A stretch of 64,000 nucleotides of DNA, from positions 558,001 to 622,000 of the forward strand of contig NZ_ATUK01000010.1 of the NCBI RefSeq assembly GCF_000420165.1, written 5' to 3'. Below, one piece after another: positions 36,320-49,188 of the stretch. How positions within the stretch are numbered: the stretch's first letter is position 1; every line of letters begins with the position of its first letter. The DNA is from Thioalkalivibrio sp. AKL19 (GTDB lineage Bacteria > Pseudomonadota > Gammaproteobacteria > Ectothiorhodospirales > Ectothiorhodospiraceae). The position numbers were made by a program, and so were the translations under genes. The notes under the pieces are model-generated. The model saw nothing but the letters and a program-made list of their open reading frames with translations, was not told the DNA's origin and did no database searches.

Positions 36320-37798
36320 ATGCAATTCTCCGTCACCACCTCGACCCTCGACAAACCCCGCGCCGGCATCCGTGCCGCCGGAATCCATCACAAGCGCAAG
36401 CCGGCCGCCGGGGCCACGGTGCTGGATGCGGCGCGCGACGGCGAGATCACCGCCCTTTTGAAGGCCGGCGAGATGGATGGCGAGGCCGGCAGCCGACTGT
36501 TGCTGCCCACCGGTGGGAGCAAGGGTAACGCACTCCTGATCGGCCTGGGCGCGAAGAAGGATTTTGACGCCCGCGCCGCGCGCAAGGCGGCACAGACCCT
36601 CGCGGCCGCCCTGGTCGAGCGCCCCGCCACCAGCGCGGTCATCGCGGTGGCGGACTTCCAGCCGCGCGGCAAGGACATCGCCTGGGTGGTGCATACCCTG
36701 GTCGCGGCGATCTCGGATGCCGCCTACCGCTTCACCCCGTTCAAGGGCAAGGAGAAGACCACGCCGGTCAAGCTGGACAGGATCCAGCTCGGCGTGGAGC
36801 GCACGGAGGCCGACGCGGCGAAGCGGGCCTGCTCCGAGGCCGCGGCGATTGCCACCGGCGTGAACCGTGCCAAGGACCTGGGCAATACCCCGCCGAACGT
36901 GTGCTACCCGGAGAGCCTGGCCGACACCGCGCGCGAAATGGCGAAGCAGCACAAGAAGCTGAAGACCACGGTGCTGGACGAGAAGGACCTGGAGAAACTC
37001 GGCGCCGGCGCGATCCTGGCCGTAGGCAAGGGCTCCGAGCGTCCGCCGCGTCTGATCGCGATGGAATACTCCGGCGGCAAGAAGGATGACGCCCCGGTGG
37101 TCCTGGTGGGCAAGGGCATCACCTTCGACACCGGGGGCATCTCGCTCAAGCCGGGTGCCGAGATGGACGAGATGAAGTACGACATGTGTGGCGCGGCCAG
37201 CGTGTTCGGCGTGATCGAGGCCTGCTGCGAACTGGAACTGCCGATTAACGTGGTCGGCGTGGTCACCAGCGCCGAGAACATGCCCGACGGCCGCGCGACC
37301 CGCCCGGGTGACATCATCACCACCCTGTCCGGGCAGACGGTGGAGATCCTGAACACGGACGCCGAGGGCCGCCTGGTCCTGGCCGACGCCCTGACCTGGG
37401 TCGAGCGCTACAAGCCGAAGGCGGTGATCGACATCGCCACCCTGACCGGCGCCTGCATCATCGCGCTGGGCCACCAGGGCGCGGCCGTGCTCGGCAACAA
37501 CGAGCGCCTGGCCAAGGGCCTGCTGGCCGCCGGTGAGGAAAGCGGGGATCGCGCCTGGCAGCTCCCGCTGTGGCCGGAGTACCAGGAGCAACTGAAGAGC
37601 AACTTCGCCGACATGGCCAATATCGGCGGGCGCCCGGCCGGCACCATCACCGCCGCCTGCTTCCTGTCGCGCTACACCGAGGACTACACCTGGGCGCATG
37701 TCGACATCGCCGGCGTGGCCTGGAAGAGCGGCAAGGAAAAGGGCGCGACCGGGCGCCCGGTGCCGATGCTGATGCGCTACCTGCTCGACCAGGCCTGA
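36320..37798 (+). CDS. pepA: Leucyl aminopeptidase PepA
   Basis: 492-residue M17 aminopeptidase with two metal ions. The catalytic domain is marked by VGKGITFDTGGISLKPG (Lys, Asp), DMCGAASVFG and the family signature NTDAEGRLVLADALTW. The N-terminal domain is lower in similarity. PepA of E. coli also serves as an accessory protein in Xer recombination and as a repressor. The start at 36320 has GGGAGG upstream, favouring it over ATG 36290. Confidence 0.95.
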   Translation: MQFSVTTSTLDKPRAGIRAAGIHHKRKPAAGATVLDAARDGEITALLKAGEMDGEAGSRLLLPTGGSKGNALLIGLGAKKDFDARAARKAAQTLAAALVERPATSAVIAVADFQPRGKDIAWVVHTLVAAISDAAYRFTPFKGKEKTTPVKLDRIQLGVERTEADAAKRACSEAAAIATGVNRAKDLGNTPPNVCYPESLADTAREMAKQHKKLKTTVLDEKDLEKLGAGAILAVGKGSERPPRLIAMEYSGGKKDDAPVVLVGKGITFDTGGISLKPGAEMDEMKYDMCGAASVFGVIEACCELELPINVVGVVTSAENMPDGRATRPGDIITTLSGQTVEILNTDAEGRLVLADALTWVERYKPKAVIDIATLTGACIIALGHQGAAVLGNNERLAKGLLAAGEESGDRAWQLPLWPEYQEQLKSNFADMANIGGRPAGTITAACFLSRYTEDYTWAHVDIAGVAWKSGKEKGATGRPVPMLMRYLLDQA

Positions 37799-37814
37799 TC
37801 GCGGTCCGGCGGGC

Positions 37815-38237
37815 ATGACCCACGTCAGCTTCTACCTGCTCAAGGACCCGGCCCCGGAGGCCCGCCTGCGCTTCGCCTGTCGTCTGGCGAAGAAGGCCAG
37901 CGGCCAGGGGCACCGGGTTCACATCCACACCGGCTCGCTGGAGCTGACGCGCACGCTGGATGAATGGCTGTGGACCTTCGAGGACACCGCCTTCCTGCCG
38001 CACAGCACCGACGTGCGCGACACGGACGTCCCGGTCTCCCTGCACGAGGCGCACGCCCCGTCGGATCGCTGCGACGTCCTGATCAATCTCGCCCCCGACG
38101 TCCCGGAGTACTGCGGTCGCTTCGAGCGCGTCGCCGACATCGTCGGCGGCGAAGAGCCCGAGCGCGAGGCCGGGCGCGCGCGCTATCGCTTCTTCAAGGA
38201 GCGCGGCTACCCGCTCGAGCACCACAACATCCAGTAG
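37815..38237 (+). CDS. holC: DNA polymerase III subunit chi
   Basis: 140-residue HolC: VSFYLLKDPAPEARLRFACRLAKKA, HTGSLELTRTLDEWLWTF and the C-terminal YRFFKERGYPLEHHNI. It links the clamp loader to SSB. It follows pepA by 16 bases, the standard order. Confidence 0.92.
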   Translation: MTHVSFYLLKDPAPEARLRFACRLAKKASGQGHRVHIHTGSLELTRTLDEWLWTFEDTAFLPHSTDVRDTDVPVSLHEAHAPSDRCDVLINLAPDVPEYCGRFERVADIVGGEEPEREAGRARYRFFKERGYPLEHHNIQ

Positions 38238-38259
38238 GGAAGCCGGCGACGAGGTCCGT

Positions 38260-38850
38260 TCAAACGCGCGGCGGCGGCTCGGCGATCTCGCGCAGCCACT
38301 GCTCCAGTTCGAACAGGGGCAGGCCGACCACGTTGGTGTAGGAGCCCTCGATCCACTCGACGAAGGCGGCGCCGCGACCCTGGATGGCGTAGGCACCGGC
38401 CTTGCCGCGCGGTTCGCCGGTCGCCCAGTAGGCCTCGATATCGGCCGGGCTCAGCTCGCGCAGGCGTACCCGGGTCGTCACGTGACGGGCGCGCATGGCC
38501 TCGCCGGGGCGCCACAGGGCCATGCCGGAGACCACCCGATGCTCGCGCCCGGACAGCCGCCCGAGCATCGCCGCGGCGTCGGCGAAATCTGCGGGCTTGC
38601 CCAGTGCGTCGTCGTCCATGGCCACCACGGTGTCGGCCGCCAGCACCCACTGGCCGGGCGCCAGGTGCTCGCGCGCCGCCTCCGCCTTGGCGACGGCCAG
38701 GCGCTCGACCAGGGCCTCCGGGGTCTCGCCGGGCCGCGCGCTCTCGTCCACGTCCATCGGCGCCGCCTCGAAGGCGAGCTGGATCTGCTCCAGCAGCTCC
38801 CGCCGACGCGGCGAGGCGGAGGCGAGCAACAGCGGCGGCGTCGATCTCAT
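38260..38850 (-). CDS. Maf-family nucleoside triphosphate pyrophosphatase
   Basis: 196-residue Maf/YceF/YhdE protein that hydrolyses dTTP/UTP or modified nucleotides. It has LLLASASPRRRELLEQI at the start, VLAADTVV (catalytic Asp), and GKAGAYAIQGRGAAFVEWIEGSYTNVVGLP. The YAIQG-type end suggests the dTTPase/YhdE group. It is the last gene of the leuS-to-maf run, six bases after rlmH. Confidence 0.92.
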   Translation of the reverse strand: MRSTPPLLLASASPRRRELLEQIQLAFEAAPMDVDESARPGETPEALVERLAVAKAEAAREHLAPGQWVLAADTVVAMDDDALGKPADFADAAAMLGRLSGREHRVVSGMALWRPGEAMRARHVTTRVRLRELSPADIEAYWATGEPRGKAGAYAIQGRGAAFVEWIEGSYTNVVGLPLFELEQWLREIAEPPPRV

Positions 38851-38856
38851 GGGGGA

Positions 38857-39327
38857 TCAGGCCCGGTGGTAGGGGTGGTTGTTGAGCAGCGACCAGGCGC
38901 GGTAGAGCTGCTCGGCGACCAGCACCCGCACCAGCATGTGCGGGAAGGTCAGCGGCGACAACGACCAGGCCCACTCGGCGCGGGCGCGCACGGCCTCGTC
39001 CAGCCCGGCGGCCCCGCCAATCACCAGCGCGACGTCACGACCGTCCGCCTGCCAGTCCTCCAGGCGCTTCGCCACGCCCCTGGTGTCGACTGCCTTGCCG
39101 CGCTCATCCAGCAGGATCACGCGCGCACCCTCGGGGATCGCCTTCAGCAGGATCTCGCCCTCGCGGCGCAGCAGCGTGGTGGTGTCCATGGACTTGGCAC
39201 CGGAGGGCCCCGGGAGGGCCTGCAGGTTCAGCTCCAGCTCGCGCGGCAGGCGCCCGGCATATTCGGCGAAGCCCTCCGCCACCCAGTCCGGCATGCGCTT
39301 GCCGATCGCGATCAGGTCCAGACGCAT
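38857..39327 (-). CDS. rlmH: 23S rRNA pseudouridine-1915 N3-methyltransferase RlmH
   Basis: 156-residue SPOUT methyltransferase acting on 70S ribosomes. It has VILLDERGKAVDTRGVAKRLE, the cofactor loop LVIGGAAGLDEAV, and the knot end SLSPLTFPHMLVRVLVAEQLYRA with YHR close to the C-terminus. It follows rsfS, as is usual. Confidence 0.95.
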   Translation of the reverse strand: MRLDLIAIGKRMPDWVAEGFAEYAGRLPRELELNLQALPGPSGAKSMDTTTLLRREGEILLKAIPEGARVILLDERGKAVDTRGVAKRLEDWQADGRDVALVIGGAAGLDEAVRARAEWAWSLSPLTFPHMLVRVLVAEQLYRAWSLLNNHPYHRA

Positions 39328-39349
39328 CGGGCGAAGACGCGTTCGGCGC

Positions 39350-39754
39350 TCAGCCGCGCAGGCGGCGGACGCGTTCCAGGCTGGGGTCCTCGGGTGCGGC
39401 CTTTTCCGGGTCGGCCGCCTCCTCCGCCAGCCAGAGCTTTTCCAGGTTGTAGAAATCGCGGGTCTCCGGGAGCATCACGTGGACGATGACGTCGTTCAGG
39501 TCCACCAGCACCCACTCCTGACTCTCCTGACCCTCGACACCCAGCGGTTGGATGCCGGCCTGCTTGGCCTCGGCCGCCACGGATTCGGCGGTGGACTGCA
39601 CGTGACGCCCGGAGGTCCCGGAGGCAATCACCATGAAGTCCGCCAGCGTGGTCTTGCCACGCACGTCGATGGTGCGGATATTCTGGGCTTTCATGTCGTC
39701 CAGAGCGGTGGTCACCAGCTCCAGCAGTTGTTCGCTGTTCATTGTGTCGGTCAT
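39350..39754 (-). CDS. rsfS: Ribosomal silencing factor RsfS
   Basis: 134-residue factor that binds L14 and blocks subunit joining when nutrients fall. It has DDMKAQNIRTIDVRGKTTLADFMVIASGTSGRH and the EWVLVDLNDVIVHVMLPETRDFYNLEKLW core. The start overlaps the nadD stop by four bases. A short acidic/proline tail (about 120-134) extends the family length slightly. Confidence 0.94.
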   Translation of the reverse strand: MTDTMNSEQLLELVTTALDDMKAQNIRTIDVRGKTTLADFMVIASGTSGRHVQSTAESVAAEAKQAGIQPLGVEGQESQEWVLVDLNDVIVHVMLPETRDFYNLEKLWLAEEAADPEKAAPEDPSLERVRRLRG

Positions 39755-40401
39755 GTCCCGTGATTGCGGTTCGACCCGGCCCGGTACAGGCCGTGGTCCT
39801 GGATGTAGCGATTGACGGACCCGGGGAGCAGGAAGCGCGGGCTGCGCCCGGCCCGCAGTTCGTCCCGGATCGCGGTCGCGGAGATGTCGAGCTGGGTCAC
39901 CGGCTGGAAGTAGACCAGCCCCCCGGGGGCCTCGCGCAAGGCCGCCGGGTCATGGGTCGCGGCGTTCCCCAGCCAGCCGCCAAGATCGTGGGAGGCCGGG
40001 CTGCCGGGGCGGTGCGAGACCACGATATGCGCCAGCTCGAAGATCTGCTGCCAGCGGTTCCACGATGGCAGCCCGGCGAAGGCATCCATGCCCATGATCA
40101 GCACCAGCGGCGCGTCCGGCCCCAGCTCCTCGCGGAAACTGAGCAGGGTATCCACGGTGTAGGACGGCCCCTGACGATCCAGCTCGCGACGGTCGGCGGC
40201 AAATCCCGGTACATCCGCAATCGCCTGCTCCACCATCGCCAGGCGATCGTCGCTGCCGGTGCCGGGGCTCGCACGATGCGGCGGTACGTGGCAGGGGATG
40301 AAGTGCACGCGCTCCAGCCCCAGGTGCTGCTGGATCTCCAGCGCCGGGCGCAGGTGGCCGAAGTGGATCGGGTCGAAGGTGCCGCCGAGGATCCCGATCA
40401 C
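39751..40401 (-). CDS. nadD: Nicotinate-mononucleotide adenylyltransferase NadD
   Basis: 216-residue enzyme of NAD synthesis. It has GILGGTFDPIHFGHLRPA (HxGH site) and the C-terminal ISATAIRDELRAGRSPRFLLP motif. The start is a GTG at 40401. It lies 21 bases after proA and is coupled to rsfS. Confidence 0.94.
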   Translation of the reverse strand: MIGILGGTFDPIHFGHLRPALEIQQHLGLERVHFIPCHVPPHRASPGTGSDDRLAMVEQAIADVPGFAADRRELDRQGPSYTVDTLLSFREELGPDAPLVLIMGMDAFAGLPSWNRWQQIFELAHIVVSHRPGSPASHDLGGWLGNAATHDPAALREAPGGLVYFQPVTQLDISATAIRDELRAGRSPRFLLPGSVNRYIQDHGLYRAGSNRNHGT

Positions 40402-40422
40402 GCCGGTCGGTATCCCTGATCG

Positions 40423-41727
40423 TTAGCGGCGCACATGACCGTCGCCGAACACCACGTACTTGAGCGTGGTCAGCCCGTGCAGACCCACCGGACCCCGGGC
40501 ATGCAGCTTGTCGGTGGAGATGCCGATCTCCGCGCCCAGGCCGTACTCGAAGCCGTCGGCGAAGCGGGTGGAGGCATTCACCATGACCGAGCTGGAGTCC
40601 ACCGCGCGCAGGAAACGCCGGGCGCGGGTGTAGTCCTCGGTCACGATGCTGTCGGTGTGGTGCGAGCCATAGGTATTGATATGGTCGATCGCCATGTCCA
40701 GGTCGTCGACCACACGGATCGCGAGGATCGGCCCCAGGTATTCGGCCACCCAGTCATCCTCGGTGGCCTCCGCGATGTCGGCCCCGCTCTCGGCAAGAAT
40801 GGCCCGGGTGCGCGCGCAGCCGCGCAGACTGACCTGGTGCTCGCCCAGCGCGGCCGCCAGGCGCGGCAGGTAGGCCTCGGCCTGGTCCGCGTGCACCAGG
40901 AGCGTCTCCATGGTGTTGCAGGTGCCGTAGCGCTGGGTCTTGGCGTTCACCGCGACCGCCAGCGCCTTGTCGAGATCGGCCCCGCCATCCACGTAGACAT
41001 GGCAGACACCGTCCAGGTGCTTGATCACCGGGATCTGCGATTCGTTGCTGACCCGTTCGATCAGGCCCTTGCCACCGCGCGGCACGATCACGTCCACGTA
41101 CTGCGGCATGCGCAGCAGCGCCCCGACCGCCGCGCGGTCAGTGGTCGGCACCACCTGCACCGCCTCGCGCGGCAGCCCCGCCTGCTCCAGCCCGGCCTGG
41201 ATAATCGCGGCCAGGGCTTGATTGGAATGCAGCGACTCGGAGCCGCCACGCAGGATCGCCGCATTGCCGGACTTCAGGCACAGCGCGGCGGCGTCGATGG
41301 TCACGTTCGGCCGCGACTCGTAGATGATCCCGATCACGCCCAGCGGTACGCGCATCTGGCCGACCTGGATACCGCTCGGCTGGTAGGCCATGTCGGAGAT
41401 CGTGCCCACCGGGTCAGGCAGCCCGGCTACCTGGCGGCAGCCCTCGATCATGGTATCGACGCGCGCATCGGTCAGCGCCAGGCGATCCAGCATCGCGGCG
41501 TCCAGGCCGCGCTCACGCCCGGCCTCGAGGTCGCGGCTATTGGCCTCCGCCAGCTCCGCACGGCGCGCGGCGATGCCCTCGGCGATCGCGTGCAGCGCGG
41601 CGTTCTTCGCGCCCGGCTCGGCCTCGGCCATACGCCGGGAAGCAGCGCGCGCGGCGCGCCCCAGCGCCTCGACCTGGGCGATCACGTCGTCGGCAGGGGA
41701 TTCGGTGGGGTTCACGGCAGCGTTCAT
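40423..41727 (-). CDS. proA: Gamma-glutamyl phosphate reductase ProA
   Basis: 434-residue NADPH-dependent enzyme of proline synthesis. It has [46 protein letters not shown], the catalytic-Cys region [14 protein letters not shown], and [17 protein letters not shown] near the end. It sits between holA and nadD, a common gammaproteobacterial insertion point. proB is not nearby. Confidence 0.95.
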   Translation of the reverse strand: MNAAVNPTESPADDVIAQVEALGRAARAASRRMAEAEPGAKNAALHAIAEGIAARRAELAEANSRDLEAGRERGLDAAMLDRLALTDARVDTMIEGCRQVAGLPDPVGTISDMAYQPSGIQVGQMRVPLGVIGIIYESRPNVTIDAAALCLKSGNAAILRGGSESLHSNQALAAIIQAGLEQAGLPREAVQVVPTTDRAAVGALLRMPQYVDVIVPRGGKGLIERVSNESQIPVIKHLDGVCHVYVDGGADLDKALAVAVNAKTQRYGTCNTMETLLVHADQAEAYLPRLAAALGEHQVSLRGCARTRAILAESGADIAEATEDDWVAEYLGPILAIRVVDDLDMAIDHINTYGSHHTDSIVTEDYTRARRFLRAVDSSSVMVNASTRFADGFEYGLGAEIGISTDKLHARGPVGLHGLTTLKYVVFGDGHVRR

Positions 41728-41731
41728 GCAA

Positions 41732-42768
41732 TCAGACTCGTTGGGGATTCAGTGCGGGTTCGGGCCGGGCAAGCGGCCGCCCCGCCATACGGGCCACCAA
41801 GTCTAGCAACCCCTGCCGGGCATTGCCGTTTTCCTGACCCTTGATGACCCGATCCACGCGCGCGGCCTCGCCCAGCAGGCCCCGCGCCGCGCTCAGGTCC
41901 AGACGCGACATCGCCTGGCGCAGGGCCTTCTGGCCGTCGCCAAAGCTGCCCTGGAACGCCTCGCGGTCGGGCGCACCGGCGGCCTTGCGCTCCATCGCCT
42001 GCACCAGAAGCCGGCACTCGCGCGCCAGCGCCCACAGGATCAGCGGCTCGGCCTGGCCCTCATCCAGCAGACCCTCCAGCATGCGCAGGGCATGGCGGAC
42101 ATCACCGCGCAGCGCGGTCGGGGCCAGAGCGAACAGCTCGAAGCGCGCAGAATCCGTGGTGGCCTCCGCCAGCACGGTCTCGTCGATCTCGGTCACGCCG
42201 GCCAGTGCCAGCTTCTCGATCTCCTGGCGCGCGGCCAGCAGGTTGCCCTCCACCCGCGCGACCAGCAACGCCAGCGCCGGGTCCGTGATGCGCAGACCGT
42301 TCTTCTGCAGCCGCGCGCGGATCCAGTTGCCCAGCTGGGCCAGCGGCACCGGACGTGCATGAATGACCACCGCACGGTTCTCCAGAGCCTTGAACCAGGC
42401 GGCCCGCCGCATGTCGCGGTCCGGACGCGGCAGGTGCAGCAGCAGGACCAGGTCATCCTGCGGGTCGCCGGCGTAGGCCTTCAAATGGTCGCCGCCGGTC
42501 TTGCCCGGCTTGCCGGTGGCCAGGCGCATGTCCAGCACCGCGCGCTCGGCGAACAGCGAACGATCACGGATCGCGGCCTCGAACGGGCCCCAGTCGGATT
42601 GCGCGGTCAGATCCAGCACCGTACGTTCCAGGAAGCCCTGGTCGCGGGCGGCGGCGCGGATTGCATCGGCCGCCTCGATCGCCTGCAGCGGCTCCTCGGC
42701 CAGCAACAGGTAGATCGGGGCGAGCCCGCGCGCCAGATCCTGCTCCAGGCGGGCGATATCCAGCGCCA

Positions 42769-42769
<1 letters not shown>
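41732..42769 (-). CDS. holA: DNA polymerase III subunit delta
   Basis: 345-residue clamp-loader subunit. It has [22 protein letters not shown] at the start, then the [16 protein letters not shown] and [17 protein letters not shown] (AAA+ sensor-like) regions. The C-terminal collar domain ends near [17 protein letters not shown]. Its ATG overlaps the lptE TAA by one base. Confidence 0.93.
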
Positions 42770-46055
<3,286 letters not shown>

Positions 46056-46147
46056 TCACAACCAGTCAGGAACAGAGGCCCTTTCCGGACTGCCTCACGG
46101 GTAGATCGACTGGAAACGTTGAACCGGAGTTTCCAAGGAGGCTGGAT

Positions 46148-46999
46148 ATGCACGAGAAGGACGAAATTCCCGTTGTGCAGCGGGCCTACCCCGAGGATCT
46201 GGGCGAAACCCACCCCGAACACACCCCGGAGACCGAGTCCCCGACCATTCGCGAGGTCACGCCCGAGGACCTCGGCACCTGGCTCGGCAAGGGCTGGCGC
46301 GACCTCTGGCAGATGCCGGTGGCGTTGGTGCACGGCCTGGTGATCGCCCTGGCCGGCCTGGTGCTGATCAGCCTGTCGTGGAACCAGCCGTGGATGGCGT
46401 TTTCATTCCTCGCCGGCATCCTGTTGCTGGGCCCCGTGCTCGCCGTGGGCGTGAACTACCTCGCCCTGCAAAGGGAACGCGGGGAGCCGGGCGGCGCCGG
46501 TCTTGGCTGGCTGGGGGCCCTGGGCGGTTCGGTCTGGGCCTTCGCCGCCCTGCTCGCCTTGCTGTTCGTGATCTGGGCCAGCTTTGTGTGGATGTGGATC
46601 GCGGTGCTCAATATCGGCGAACTCGCGGTGATGGGCCAGTTGCATCACCTGATCGGCGCGATGCTCAGCAGCGGCGCCGGCATCGTCTCGCTGATCGGAG
46701 TGGTGGTGGCCGCTATCGTCTTCGGCCTGGTGGTATTCGCCCTGAGTCTGGCGACGATCCCGGCCCTGCTGGATCACCGGGTACGCGACGAGGCCGCACA
46801 GAAGAGCCTGATCGAATCCATCGGCGTCAGCCTGAAGGCCTTCAACCACAACCCGGGGCCACTGATCCTCTGGGGCCTGGTCATCACGGCCCTGTTCATG
46901 GTCTCGGTCGCGACCGCCCTGCTGGCCCTGATCGTGATCTTCCCGTGGCTGGGCTTCGCCATGTGGCACGGCTACCGCGATCTGGTCGCGACGACCTGA
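46148..46999 (+). CDS. DUF2189 family membrane protein
   Basis: 283-residue protein with a polar acidic N-terminus (1-45) and about six membrane helices. The VTPEDLGTWLGKGWRDLWQMPVALVHGL start and ALSLATIPALLDHRVRDEAAQKSL middle match DUF2189 (PF09955), found next to cytochrome oxidase or stress genes in some species. Function unknown. AAGGAGG precedes the ATG at 46148. Confidence 0.85.
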   Translation: MHEKDEIPVVQRAYPEDLGETHPEHTPETESPTIREVTPEDLGTWLGKGWRDLWQMPVALVHGLVIALAGLVLISLSWNQPWMAFSFLAGILLLGPVLAVGVNYLALQRERGEPGGAGLGWLGALGGSVWAFAALLALLFVIWASFVWMWIAVLNIGELAVMGQLHHLIGAMLSSGAGIVSLIGVVVAAIVFGLVVFALSLATIPALLDHRVRDEAAQKSLIESIGVSLKAFNHNPGPLILWGLVITALFMVSVATALLALIVIFPWLGFAMWHGYRDLVATT

Positions 47000-47136
47000 T
47001 CCCGTCGGCGCGAGATGCCCACCCCACCCACCTGTATAGCCATACCACCCACCCGGGGCATCGCTGCTCCGGGTGCGGGCGCTCGTGCTAACGTGGGACC
47101 CTGTCGAACGGATCTGCGACCGCAAAGGAGAGGCCG

Positions 47137-47688
47137 ATGAGCGAAGAACAGAAGGATCAGGCCCAGGACCAGGAGCGCGAGTCGCGCCTGAGCGATGCCT
47201 ATCACCGCATGCTGCACGAGGTCACCGAGGATCTCGAAAAGCTGGAAGACAAGACCAGCAAGGCCATTACCGAGTCCCTCGAGAACGCCCGGGATCGCGT
47301 ACAGAAGGCCAGCGACCTGACCCGCGAAGAGGCCCACGAGGTCATGGACTACCTGCGCCGGGACCTGCAGGATCTGGGCGCCTACCTCGACAGCCGCAGC
47401 TCCGACTGGCGCGGCTGGCTGCAGATCGACCTGGGCCTGATCGAGGCCAGTATCAAGAGCGCCCTGGAGCGCATCGCCGATCGCACCCGGATCGAGATCA
47501 CCGAACTGACCGCGCGCGCCCAGGTGATGGGCGAGTGGCACACCGGCGAGATCACCGGCCCCGGCGAACTGCTCTGCAAGCAATGCGGCCATCCCGTGCA
47601 CATGACGAAGGTCGGCCGCATCCCGCCGTGCTCCAACTGCCACAACACGACGTTCCGTCGCGGCCCCGGCGGCACCGAGGCCGAATAA
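47137..47688 (+). CDS. DUF1451 zinc-ribbon protein (YbeL-like)
   Basis: 183-residue protein with a long charged helical part (about 1-115, likely coiled coil) and a C-terminal zinc ribbon: CKQCGHPVHMTKVGRIPPC and SNC supply the two Cys pairs. The HTGEITGPGELLCKQCG segment is typical of DUF1451. E. coli YbeL is the counterpart; its role is unknown. Convergent with lnt. Confidence 0.85.
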   Translation: MSEEQKDQAQDQERESRLSDAYHRMLHEVTEDLEKLEDKTSKAITESLENARDRVQKASDLTREEAHEVMDYLRRDLQDLGAYLDSRSSDWRGWLQIDLGLIEASIKSALERIADRTRIEITELTARAQVMGEWHTGEITGPGELLCKQCGHPVHMTKVGRIPPCSNCHNTTFRRGPGGTEAE

Positions 47689-47692
47689 CCCG

Positions 47693-49183
47693 TCAGCGTC
47701 GGCGGCGACGGCCGACCGCGGCACCGGCAACCACCAGCACCAGCGCGGCCAGCACGGCCGGCCCCGCCCCGGTGGCGGTTGCCGGCGTCACGCCGTGGCG
47801 AGGCTGCAGCGTGCCCGTCACCACCTCGCGGGTGAAGATCCCCGAACGCTCGAGTATCCGGCCATCGGCATCAATCAGGGCCGAGATGCCGGTATTGGTT
47901 GCCCGGATCATCGGGCGCCCGGTCTCCACCGCCCGCACCCGCGCAATCTGCAGATGCTGGGCCGGGGCGAGGCTGTCACCGAACCAGGCATCGTTGGAGA
48001 CATTGACCAGGAACCCGGCCTCTGGCAGCGCGGCGCGAATGTGGCGCGAATATGCCGCCTCGTAGCAGATGCTGACCCCGGCCGTCTGACCGGCGACCCG
48101 CATGCGCCCGTCGCCGGTGCCCGGGGACAGGTCGGACATCGGGATCGCCAGCAACCGGTCCAGCCAGTCGAGCTGGCCGCGCAACGGGATGTACTCGCCG
48201 AAGGGCACCAGCTGGCGCTTGTTGTATCCGGCACCCGTGGTCACGTTGACCACCGAGTTGTACACATGGCGTCCGGCCGACGCATGGTCGAAGACCCCGG
48301 TCAGCAGTTCGCTGTCATGCTCCGCCAACGACTGCGCGAGCTGCCCGAGCGGGCGCTGCACCTCGACATAGAACGCCGGGATCGCGGTCTCCGGCCAGAC
48401 CACCAGGTCGACGTCGTCTGCCTCGCGCGTCAGTTCCTCATAGATCCCCAGCGAATACTCGATGCCATCGGCATCCCACTTACGCGCCTGATCGATATTG
48501 CCCTGCGCCATGGCCACCGAGATCGGCTCGCCGCCCGGCTCCACCCAGCGGGCAAGTCCCAGCGCCAGCGAGGCCAGTACCAGCGCCCCCGCCAGCCCCG
48601 CTCCGAGCCCGCGTTGTCCGGGCCGGAACACGCTGACCAGCGCCACCGCCAGCAGTGCGACCACCAGCCCCGCCCCCAACTCGCCGGCCAGCGGCAGCCA
48701 GGACTGCAGCGGCGTATCCAGCACGGTGTGGCCGAACAGCAGCCAGGGGAACCCGGAGAACAACCAGGAACGCGCCAGCTCCATCAGCACCAGGCCAGCC
48801 GCCAGCGCCAGCATCCCGGCCGGACGCTCCAGCGGCAGAAAGCGTGCCGCCAATCCGGCCAGCAGTGCCGGATAGGCCGCCATGGCCAGCACGAACAGCA
48901 CGGTAATCAGCGAGGCAACCAACAGGGGCGCCTGGCCGAACACCAGCAGGCTGTTGAAGATCCAGGTCACCCCGGTCCCGAAGAACCCGAGGCCGAAGGC
49001 GTAGCCGATCCAGGCGGCCCGGCGCGGGGCAACCCCGGGCAGCAGGGCGAACCATGCCGCCAGCCCCAGCGGGGCGGCCAGGAACCAGCTGACCGGGGCA
49101 AAGGCCAGGGTCGCGCCCGCCCCGGCCATCAGGGCCGCGAGCCCCGCAGCCAAGGGAGGCAACTGTGCGACGCGAACCGGCAT
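47693..49183 (-). CDS. lnt: Apolipoprotein N-acyltransferase Lnt
   Basis: 496-residue inner-membrane enzyme that N-acylates lipoproteins. About six N-terminal helices are followed by a nitrilase-type periplasmic domain: Glu in LVVWPETAIPAFY, Lys in NKRQLVPFGEYIPL, and Cys in VSICYEAAYS. A final membrane helix and RRRR tail close it. I use ATG 49183; a TTG at 49192 overlapping the corC stop is possible. The lipoproteins LptE, SGNH and NF038104 in this window would be clients. Confidence 0.94.
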   Translation of the reverse strand: MPVRVAQLPPLAAGLAALMAGAGATLAFAPVSWFLAAPLGLAAWFALLPGVAPRRAAWIGYAFGLGFFGTGVTWIFNSLLVFGQAPLLVASLITVLFVLAMAAYPALLAGLAARFLPLERPAGMLALAAGLVLMELARSWLFSGFPWLLFGHTVLDTPLQSWLPLAGELGAGLVVALLAVALVSVFRPGQRGLGAGLAGALVLASLALGLARWVEPGGEPISVAMAQGNIDQARKWDADGIEYSLGIYEELTREADDVDLVVWPETAIPAFYVEVQRPLGQLAQSLAEHDSELLTGVFDHASAGRHVYNSVVNVTTGAGYNKRQLVPFGEYIPLRGQLDWLDRLLAIPMSDLSPGTGDGRMRVAGQTAGVSICYEAAYSRHIRAALPEAGFLVNVSNDAWFGDSLAPAQHLQIARVRAVETGRPMIRATNTGISALIDADGRILERSGIFTREVVTGTLQPRHGVTPATATGAGPAVLAALVLVVAGAAVGRRRRR

Positions 49184-49188
49184 GAGGT